From Jaltomata sinuosa (Eukaryota; Streptophyta; Magnoliopsida; Solanales; Solanaceae), in assembly GCA_003996215.1 (NCBI GenBank), contig QJPP01004082.1, positions 37,312 to 101,311 on the forward strand: DNA of 64,000 nucleotides, read 5' to 3'. Made by a program: the position numbers and the translations under genes. Positions 55,788 to 64,000 of the stretch are shown here, in pieces (the stretch's first letter is position 1; every line of letters begins with the position of its first letter). Under the pieces are notes generated by a model. It did no database searches and was not told where the DNA came from. It saw nothing but the letters and a program-made list of their open reading frames with translations.

Positions 55788-56745
55788 ATGGATAATTCAA
55801 GGAAGAGGAAGTAGTCAAGTGATGCTCCGAGCAAAAAGACTAGCACTTTGAAGGGCAAAGGGTCAAAATCATCCAAAACCAAGGGGCCGAACAGTCAAAA
55901 CCTTTTGACACTACTCAGTTTGTCTCATGGGACACCCAAGAGTGTGATCGAGATAAATCCAAAAGAAAGACAATGATTGAAAAAGGGGTGGTAGATATGA
56001 ACTCATTGAGGAGAAAATTCCCAAAAATTTATGATAAAATTGTGCGAAGGAAGTGGCAAATTCTCTTTAAGGAGCCAGAAGAGGTGAACTTAACGTGGGT
56101 ATATAAATTATATATTAATTATATTAAACACGTGAATTTCATGTGTACAATATGAGGTAAGCAAGTGAAATTCGTATAAGAGGTCACTACAAGCACTTAC
56201 AATTTCCCTGACTTTCTATATGGTCAAGAGAGTGCCTATGACACGTACAACCAAGAGCCTTATTAATGGGACGTGCTCACTAATACAATTTGTTCACCTA
56301 ACACAAAGGTGAAATGGCTCACGATAGACCACAAGTTCCACTCCAAGAGGTCTGACAAAAAAGGGCAAATGTTGGTTTCATATCATCAATACCCGTTTCA
56401 CCCTAACAACCAACTCTACCGAGGGACATGGGTTTAGAGGGTCCTGCTATTTTTCTTAATAAAGAAATTCATTGTCAATCTTGCACTTGTAATTTAACGG
56501 AGATGTTAGAAAAAGCCACCATTAAGAAGTTTGGGTTCTTTTTCCCATATCTTTTCACAAAGCTATGTAAGCTAGCCAATGTGCACAAAAAGAAATCAGA
56601 CATCATTGTTAAGGTATGCTCCAAGTTCAAAGCGGGCCAAATGTCCATAGGAAAAGAAGTGGCAGAGGAAGAAAGTAGTGAAGAATCTGACGATGAGGAA
56701 TCATATGATGTGAATGAGCCATTATTTGTGATACTTTCTTTAGGA
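55788..56745 (+). pseudogene. Extra ORF of the Athila element (plant transposon protein domain-like)
   Basis: The ATG at 55788 opens MDNSRKRK, then a TAG and a basic Ser/Lys tract. A frameshift near 55885 leads into PFDTTQFVSWDTQECDRDK, SLRRKFPKIYDKIVRRKW and EVNLTWVYKLYINYIKHVNF, which resemble the lVREFYAN-type domain of PF20167 (putative plant transposon protein). The C-terminal part is FGFFFPYLFTKLCKLANVHK and an acidic tail (EEESSEESDDEESYD). Its function in the element is unknown; it sits where Athila carries its env-like or extra frame. Several stops are present. Confidence 0.55.
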
Positions 56746-56905
56746 TAAATAGTTGAGTCATAGTAATCGAACAAGTGTTAGAGGTGGAATTAACTGTTTC
56801 CTACTTATAGGTTGTATTGCTCACTTTCTCTGTAATAGATGCACTTGTTGGCATTTGAAGTTAGATAAAACCAATCTTTGAACAGTGTGTGGGTGAGAAT
56901 ATTTT
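56746..56905. other. Athila sequence up to element D
   Basis: No feature recognised. The last five bases ATTTT (56901-56905) would be the left target duplication of element D. The Athila 3' end and 3' LTR are not in the window. Confidence 0.5.
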
Positions 56906-57975
56906 TGTAACGACCGGGTTTATCATTACGGGTAAACTTCTCATGCCAAGTTTCATTCAGAAAACTTTTGGGTTTGGGAGTTGAAAATTCTGGGCTAGAC
57001 TAGTCTCGCTCGGTTTTGGAGCGAGGTATGGTCTAGGGCAATCCAGGTAAGGATAGGGTAAAGAGTCTTGATTTGAGCTAGTTTTCCATTTAGGTAAGAC
57101 ATAAAGGAGTTCAGGGGACTTTTTGGAATCGAATTCGGGTAAGTAGAACTCCCGGTATCGAGGTTGACGTGAAAGGGTTGTTTTGGAATGTCAGAAAAAT
57201 GAGTGTGTTATAAAATGGACCAATTTGGGGGACTAAATGAATTTTTGTCCCATATCAACTGCCGTAGCAGTTGACATACAACCATAGCAACCTCTGTCGT
57301 AGCGGAGAAAATACCGCTACAGCGAAGGTCAACGTCGATCAGCCTCTGCCATAGCGATCGACTCCACTACGGCGGTACCACTATAGTGGAATGGACCACT
57401 ATAGCGGAGCGTTATGGGATTTAATGCAAAAACTTTCCCAAAATAGTCAGTTTTCAACAAGGACGTTTTGGGAGAAGGGCAAGATGATTTGGGGCGATTT
57501 TCCTTCGTTCTCCATTATTTTTCATCCCAAAGGTAAGGATTCTACGATGTTTGTGTACTGATTCTACACTTCCTTGTATTTTTGTGAGTACAGGCAATCT
57601 TCCGGCGGGTGACACGCGACCTCACCTGTAGTCCCAGTGCTTTCAGACATCAAGGGTGAGCTGATTCTATTGAGCTACCTTGGTCTCTTTCATTTCAGTT
57701 ATAGCCCACTTGTTTCGTGCTTAGACTCTTGTTTGTTTTGGGGTTGCATTACTGTATTCTAGACATTTGGTAGTGTTTTTTGGTACGATGAATTTCAGGT
57801 TCTAGGGAAGGATTTTTCGCAGGTTATTTATAATAGTTGAGATTGTTATTGAATTTCTAGTTTATTTTCTTGCACACTGGTTTTGAGTTGTTAGAACGGT
57901 TAAGTTCAGGGTTGTTGATAGTTCGCTCACCCGAGGGTTGGCTGGATGCCACTCACGGTGGTCTGGGTCGTGACA
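56906..57975 (+). mobile_element. 5' LTR of element D (short form)
   Basis: It runs TGTAACGACCGGG to GGTCGTGACA, 1,070 bp. It matches the E LTR at both ends but lacks about 1.1 kb just after AAAG|GTAAGGATTC (57531). A decayed CCGCTATAGCGG cluster is at 57258-57415. Confidence 0.9.
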
Positions 57976-57979
57976 AAAA

Positions 57980-57997
57980 TGGTATCAGAGCCCTAGG
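57980..57997 (+). other. Primer binding site of element D
   Basis: TGGTATCAGAGCCCTAGG, tRNA-iMet type, identical to that of element E. Confidence 0.95.
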
Positions 57998-58192
57998 TTC
58001 GTTGATCTCGTCGTACCAAAGCAGGTCTAGTAGAGTCTTATGGAACAGTGCGAAGATGTTTGTCCTCTTCTTCGAGAGGCTATAGGACTTTAGGAATTAT
58101 CTATTCTTTCTTGCTTCGTGCTATAATTTGATTCCAATTGGTATCTGGTGATACAAATTGGTATCTGACTTCGTTCACTCTTTTGTCTGCAG

Positions 58193-59520
58193 ATGGTTAA
58201 CACAAGGAACAACAGAGCAAAAGCAGCGGGCCTGACTGTCCAAGGTAGAGGGTGGGGCAGGGGTTGGGGCCGAGTAGGGCAACACCCGCAGGGGTGGAGC
58301 TCAAGCGGTTGTAGGAGCCCGTGAGGCGACCCCTCCCCCACCTAGGATCAGGTTGAAGAAGAGGTCAAAGTTTCTATTGAGGAGGGTATTGAGCAGGCGG
58401 AGGCAGCACCAGTTGGAGGTGCACGCCTTCCCCCTATCACACCCAAAGCATTTTAGCAAGTGTGGTCCTTCCTGAGTGGGCTGGTTGGTGCTGGAGACAA
58501 TCCCACGGGGACTGCAGATCAGGTTCAGGGTACTCAGCCAGTGGCTACTATAGCTCTTGGAATGGATGCGGTATCGGGCATAGACGACTTCTTTAGACCG
58601 ATGCTAGGTCCGGTCATGACAGGGAATGAGCACGAGATGCTTACCAAGTTCCTTAAACTGAAACCTCCTACATTTTAGGGTACTGAAAAGGAAGATGCTT
58701 ATGAGTTCATATTGTACTGTTATGAGAGGCTGCACAAGCTGTGCATTGTGCAACAACATGGGGTTGAGTTTGTCACCTTTCAGCTGCAGGGTGATGCTAA
58801 GCAGTGGTGGAGGTCTCATTGGGAATGTCGATCATCTTCTTTCCTCCTACTGACTTGGGAGCAGTTTCACTCTCTCTTCTTGGAGAAGTACGTGCCTCGT
58901 ACTTTGAGAGATCGCAAAAATGATGAGTTCCTGGCTCTGGAACATGGTAACATGTCGGTCTCTGCTTATGAGGCTAAGTTTCATGCCTTGTCTCATTTTG
59001 CTACACAATTGTTGGGTTCTGAGGAGGAGCAGATTCAATTATTTGTGAAGGGTTTGAATACGGATTTATAGGTGTTATCGGTGCACATGACTTCAGCAGG
59101 GAATGGTTTCAATAAGGTCACAGACTATGTTAAGAAGTTAGAAGGGGTCAAGTAGGTCGGGCAGGCTAAAGTGTTAGCCAAGAAGCCCCGTAATGATGGG
59201 AATTATAGTGGTTCCTATCCAGGGGTCACAATCAGCAGGTGTACTCTGCCCGTTCTATTCAGTCAGCTCTTCCAGCTGCTACAGGTGGTCATCCGGGAGC
59301 TAATCAACAGTTTTCAGCTCCTAGAGGCCAGGGAGCTTCTTACACATCTACCAGCAGGCCTACACTTGATCGTGGTTGTTTTTATTGTGATGATCTGGGC
59401 CATTTTAAGAGGGAATGCCCTCATAGACAGACTGGTAATCAGGCTCAGCAGCATTCTAAGGCTGTGGTACCAGCAGGTAGAGGTCGCACAAATGGTGGGC
59501 GAGGTAACTTTTAGGGAGGT
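58193..59520 (+). pseudogene. Gag of element D
   Basis: The ATG at 58193 opens MVNTRNNRAKAAG. A frameshift in the Arg/Gly tract and ambers at about 58454, 58676-58678 and 59070 break it. The core WEQFHSLFLEKYVPRTLRDR and VSAYEAKFHALSHFATQLLG is at 58712-59071. The zinc knuckle is intact: CFYCDDLGHFKREC at about 59377-59418. Other long frames here (59171-59653, 59314-59604 minus) are shadows. Confidence 0.85.
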
Positions 59521-59556
59521 CGAAGAGACAGAGGGAATGGCGGCGCTGGCAGGGGT

Positions 59557-60130
59557 GTGGCGCAGCCGGCCAATGAGGTTGCCCAGATTAATGACCGAGC
59601 TCACTGTTATGATTTTCCAGGAAAGTCTGAGGTTGAGGCATCTGATGCAGTGATCACAGGTAAAATTCTTGTTTGTGATAGGATGGCTTCGGTACTTTTT
59701 GACCCAGGTTATACATATTCATATGTGTCTGTGAATTTTGCTTTGGGTCTGGACTTGATTTGTGATATCCTTGATTCCTCTATCCATGTTTCCACCCAGT
59801 TGGAGAGTTCGTGATTGTGACTTATGTTTATCATGCTTGTTTTGTTGTATTTGTGGGGTTGTACACTTGGGTAGACTTGGTAATAATGAATATGGTAGAC
59901 TTCGATATTATTTTGGGCATGACTTGGTTATCTCCTTATCATGTTGTATTGAATTGTAACACCAAGACTGTGGCTCTAGAGATTCCAGGTAAGGATAGGC
60001 TAGAGTGGGAAGGTGTGTACAGACCTAAGATGGTTAAGATGATATCTTTCGTTCAGGCTAGGAAGCTAGTGGGGAGAGGGTGTTTAGCCTTTTTGGCTCA
60101 TCTCCAGGATGATAGTGTGGAGTCCCCATC
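59557..60130 (+). pseudogene. Protease of element D
   Basis: The active site FDPGYTYSYVS is near 59700. A one-base deletion near 59808 shifts the frame, which resumes at 59811 with VDFDIILGMTWLSPYHVV, IPGKDRLEWEGVYRP and RKLVGRGCLAFLAHL. The two frames overlap by four bases at the break. Confidence 0.85.
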
Positions 60131-61188
60131 CATTGAGTCAGTTTTGGTTGTTTCAGAGTTTCAGGAGGTGTTTCCAGTGGATTTGTCTGGTATGCCTCTG
60201 GACAAGGATATTGACTTCTGTATTGACTTGGAGTCGGGCACTCGCCCAAATTCCATTCCTCCATATCGTATGGCTCCGGCAGAGTTAAGGGAGCTTAAGA
60301 CTCAGCTCCAGAAATTCTTAGACAAGAGTTTTATCCGTCCCAGTGCTTCGCCTTGGGGTGCTCCGGTATTGTTTGTGAAGAAGAAGGAAGGTAGTATGCG
60401 GATGTGCATAGACTACAGGTAGTTAAACAAGGTTACCATCCGGAATAAGTACCCTTTACCCCGTATTGATGATCTTTTTGACCAGTTACAAGGTACAGCT
60501 ATATTTTCAAAAATTGAATTAAGGTCAGGGTACCATCAGTTAAAGATTAGGCCCGAGGATATTCCTAAGACTGCTTTCCGCACTCGGTATGGGCATTACG
60601 AGTTCTTATTGATGTCATGTGGGTTGACTGATGCGGCGGCAGCATTCATGAGTTTGATGAATGGGGTATTTAAGTCTTATTTGGACTCGTTCGTTATCAT
60701 TTTTATTGACGATATTTTGATCTACTCAAAGAGAAGGGAGGAGCATGCTGAACATCTCTGTATTATGTTGGAAATATTAAGTCACCAAAAGATTTATGCG
60801 AAGTTCTCCAAGTGTGAATTTTGGTTGACTTCAGTCGCATTCTTGGGGTATGTAGTGTCAGAAAAGGGGGTGATGGTGGATCCCCAGAATATTGAGGCAA
60901 CCAAGAGTTGGGTTCGGCCTAGCTCTGTGACTGAAGTGAGGAGTTTTGTTGGGCTCTCAGGCTACTATCGTAGGTTTGTCAAGGACTTTGCATCTATTGC
61001 TACTCACTTGACAAGGATGACTCAGAAAGAGGTACCGTTTGTGTGGTCCGAAAAGTGTGAGGAGAGCTTCCAAAAGCTCAAGACACTTCTGATCACGGCT
61101 CCTATTTTGTCTTTGCCAGTTAAAGGTAAGGACTTTATTATTTATTGTGATGCTTCACATTCGTGTTTGGGTGCTGTGTTGATGCAGG
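60131..61188 (+). pseudogene. Reverse transcriptase and RNase H start of element D
   Basis: VFPVDLSGMPLDKDIDF, MAPAELRELKTQLQ, then an amber at 60420-60422 in CIDYRQ (TAG for CAG). The next frame has FSKIELRSGYHQL: the first catalytic Asp is Glu (codon 60516-60518). Then LLMSCGLTDAAAAFMSLM and FIDDILIYSK (catalytic pair intact), the thumb, and the first RNase H motif YCDASHSCLGAVLMQ, where the frame passes into integrase. Confidence 0.85.
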
Positions 61189-61850
61189 TATTGGAGTACA
61201 TGCTAAGAGCATGTGTGATTGACTTCGAGGGTTATTGGGATCAGTTTTTACCGTTGTGTGAGTTCTCATACAACAATAGCTACCACTCCAGTATCGACAT
61301 GGCACCATTTGAGGCACTGTATGGGAGGAGTTGTAGGTCACCTATAGGGTGGTTTTAGAAAGGCGATGTAAATCCTTTGGGCATGGAGTTGGTAATAGAA
61401 TCACAAGAAAAGGTGAGAGGCATTCAGACCAAGATGCTAGCGGCCCAAAGCAGGCAGAAGGAATATGTGGATCGCAAGGTAAGGGACATAGATTTTCAGA
61501 TTGGTGAACAAGTGATTGAATAAAACGACCTTTTGATTTTTCATTTTTTTTTTTGTTTTCATTATTGAAAGTGTCACCAATGAAGGGAGTTATGCATTTC
61601 GGTAAGAAGGGCAAGCTCATCCCTCTGTTCATCGGACCGTTTGAAGTTCTCGAGATTGTAGTACCAGTGGCTTGCAGGTTAGCACTGCTGCCCAATTTGT
61701 CGGGTGTCCATCTAGTATTCCATGTATCCATGCTAAAGCGATACCATGGGGATGGGAACTACATCACCAAGTGGGATGAGATATTGTTTGATAAGGATCT
61801 TCGTTATGAAGAGGAACCAGCTAGAATTCTTGATAAGGATGTTTAAAAAT
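61189..61850 (+). pseudogene. Integrase C-terminal half of element D, fused in frame to RNase H
   Basis: Directly after LMQ the same frame continues as LEYMLRACVIDFEGYWDQF, LCEFSYNNSYHSSIDMAPF, GRSCRSPIGWF (stop at 61358). So the rest of RNase H, the zinc finger and both core Asps are deleted, leaving the core Glu. A roughly 50-bp T-rich insert near 61513-61568 splits the later GPY/F-type module (SPMKGVMHFGKKGKL, FIGPFEVLEI). Chromodomain text (HRPVEEATWETKKDMRDKYP) follows to 61970. Confidence 0.85.
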
Positions 61851-61983
61851 TAAGGACAAAGGGAATCAGTATGGTAAAGGTTCAATAGAAGCATCGTCCG
61901 GTTGAGGAAGCCACTTGGGAAACCAAGAAGGACATGCGGGACAAGTACCCTCACTTATTCGAGGATTCAGGTACTACACTTTC

Positions 61984-64000
61984 TGTAATGACTCTTCCGG
62001 TCATTTCCACGTATACATTTTCCTTGTACCGTTAGAGCTTGTTTGTAGCGGCCCCAAGTCATTTAAGGCTTGTCGGGACCGGTATTTCGGTGCCGGGTCC
62101 ATTTGTTTGGTCGTATGATAAGTTTTGAAGTCAAGAAAGTCGGCAAAAGTTATCGTAAGTTTATTTAATAAATTTTCTGAACTTTGGGTAAAATATCTCA
62201 GAGCCTTTATCTCAATATATAAAGAGTTAGAAGTCCCCCGAAATACCAAATCGAAGGTCTACGAGTCTAGTTTCCAACGCACAAAACCTCACGTCCAACT
62301 GATCTCGGAATAAAAAGTTATGACTGTTTTACCGCGGACTGTCTGGCAGAAACCGGGTCGCGAATCGGGTCGCGAACCGGGTCGGGTCAAAATCGATTTA
62401 AAGCCTCAACTTCACGTTTTAAAATGCCATTTCAGTTCTGAAACAGTGAGAAAACATAAGGGAGGGTTCCAAGAGAGTTCTTGAGTATCAAAATCGTGCG
62501 ATGGTGAATTGCGAACCTAAATTTAAGAATTTTATTAGCATCGCGCCTATATTTGAAAATATTTTATTTTAAAGTTATATTTTTTGTTACCTTTTTTAAA
62601 GTATTTTAAAGGTATATGAAAAATATTTTTATTATGATATAATTGTGTATGTACTTATTTTATAAGGTTTGTATACATTGTAATATTTTAACGGAGATAG
62701 TATATTTAGTTATGTTGAAAATTATTATTATAATATAGTAAGTTTTATTGGAAATAATTTTCTATTAGTTATGGTATATTTAAAAAGTTATATTTATTTT
62801 ACCACGAACTTATGCAATACCCAAATATATACGTAATAGGATAGAATCAGTTATAGTGTGCTAACCCCACACTTCCACGTGGGAATAGCTAAATGTGGCA
62901 GCAACAATGTGACCATGTGTTGGCATCTTTGTTTACAAAATATTGACACCTCTCACCTTATTAAATATTACTAAAAACTATCCTTTTTAAAGGAAGTGGT
63001 TGGAAAAAGGAAGTAAGTAAAATCCTTTTTTTTAAAAACAAACCAAGATTGTTGCTGGGTATATGTCTTCAACAGTTCCTTCATCGGAATATTTTCCTAA
63101 CAAAAAGTCAAGTTAAAGAGCTTCAATGTTTTGCTCATACCTAGTCGTTAAAAAATATTTTGGAGGATGATCATTTTGATAATTCATTCGGTCCTCGAAA
63201 GAAAATCAATTATCTACGTCAAGTTATTCAAGCCCGAGTTCGAGTTTGATTTCGTTTTGGAGCTTTTTTCGGAGAGGTTCAAGCTTGTCATCGGACGACA
63301 GGTAGGTTACGGTTTAAAATCCCTAGACTTAGCATATATCGGATAAAATTGTACTAGCTGGCATCCTTGGGTTGGATTATTAGGTTGGCACCACAGACCT
63401 CGACCGCTTTATTCATGTCCGCCTACTTTTGTTCCTCCGTTGTTTGTAGTACTTGCCGATATATTTTATTTACCCTTGTGATCCTGTGAGGCCTTGTTGA
63501 CTCTGGAACATAGAAGGTGGGATTTTGGGAATGTCAGCGAGTCCCGGGCATAGAATTATCCTTCTAGGCTGGTTATGCTTGCTGAGTAGTTGTGGGCCTG
63601 TGCAGGGTCGATAGGTTGATTGTGAGCTTCTGGGCAGCTATTGTGTTTGATCATACCATTTCCATGCATTTAAAGAGGTTTTATCCATGTTTTACTACGG
63701 TGTGGCTTCGGGCCTACTGGCACTATTTTCTAAATCTTGCATGGCCCGGGGGGCCTGTTTTTTATGGAAATGGTTTGATTTAACTTGTGAATATTCCTGG
63801 GTAAAATAAAGTAAAATTATGTTTTAAATCACCAGTTTTACGATTAACGCTAGACTCGGCAGGGCCGGGGTGCTAGTTGAGTTTTCTTGCAACTTGAGAT
63901 AATTTTAGCCTCGGTCGGATCGAGCACCTGAGATGACTTTCTACTGTTTAGACCCGATTATGCCCGGGCACCCTTGGAGGGGTTTTTGAGATATTTTCCT
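61984..64000 (+). mobile_element. LTR of a further Tekay subfamily (G), runs off the window
   Basis: It starts TGTAATGACTCTTCC and is homologous along its length to LTR C (TTGTACCGTTAGAGCTT, GCTTGTCATCGGACGACAGG, ACCCGATTATGCCCGGGCAC) but clearly diverged. A GGGTCGCGAA word cluster is at 62356-62386 ahead of a TTTTAAAA box. AT-rich sequence fills 62530-63230. It differs from D's own 5' LTR, so it is not D's 3' LTR. The frame at 63592-63783 is not a gene. Confidence 0.75.

Noticed and set aside
55788..56745. Extra ORF as a host gene
   Set aside because: It sits between Athila integrase and the expected 3' end, in the same orientation, with the same level of decay.
59171..59653. 160-codon plus-strand frame in element D gag
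   Set aside because: Out of frame with the zinc knuckle and gag core; shadow of gag.

Overview
This window is plant nuclear DNA made almost entirely of LTR retrotransposons stacked inside one another. I see no host gene, rRNA, tRNA gene or CRISPR array. The Ty3/gypsy chromoviruses carry tRNA-iMet primer sites and C-terminal chromodomain remnants. There is an Athila-type element with its typical primer site and polypurine tract, an Ogre/Tat-like LTR, a hAT-like element, a MITE with the CTCCCTCCG-type end common in Solanaceae, and a Helitron-like 3' end. Together these point to a eudicot, most likely Solanaceae (inference), in repeat-rich heterochromatin.

Layout, left to right. (1) 1-909: start of an LTR (element F, minus) that cuts element E. 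(2) 910-6848: element E (minus), a decayed Tekay/Del-type copy with a 2.2 kb LTR. (3) 7090-8081: a Helitron-like element with a four-copy minisatellite, then a MITE. (4) 8551-12756: a decayed minus-strand gag-like frame split by an Athila-like solo LTR (10990-12348). (5) 14100-56905: an Athila element, whose LTR (14821-16078) is preceded by the 3' end of another Athila copy and followed by a primer site.

The Athila copy is interrupted at its gag start codon by element A (16226-48748, minus). A is itself split twice. An Ogre-like LTR sits in its protease (20696-32719, duplication CTGAG) and contains element B (24327-32363, minus). A complete 12.5 kb element C lies in A's 5' LTR (34755-47249, plus, duplication TAAAC). 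After A the Athila gag-pro-RT-RNase H-integrase resumes (48751-54769), with a hAT-like insert in gag, and ends in an extra ORF (55788-56745). (6) 56906-61983: element D (plus), same family as E, with an in-frame RNase H-integrase deletion. (7) 61984-64000: an LTR of another subfamily (G).

The nesting gives relative ages: Athila, then A, then C and the Ogre-like LTR, then B inside the latter. All coding regions carry stops or frameshifts, many of them CAG or TGG changed to TAG, as expected from long CHG methylation.

The most intriguing signal is that nearly every LTR family here carries its own cluster of short palindromic words (TCGCGA, CCGCTATAGCGG, CCACGACCCGTGG, GTATATC/GATATAC and others). 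In B and C the cluster lies directly upstream of the TATA box. Several families also show a splice-donor-like site downstream of the putative start and, in B and C, a matching acceptor near the LTR end, suggesting a leader intron inside the LTR.
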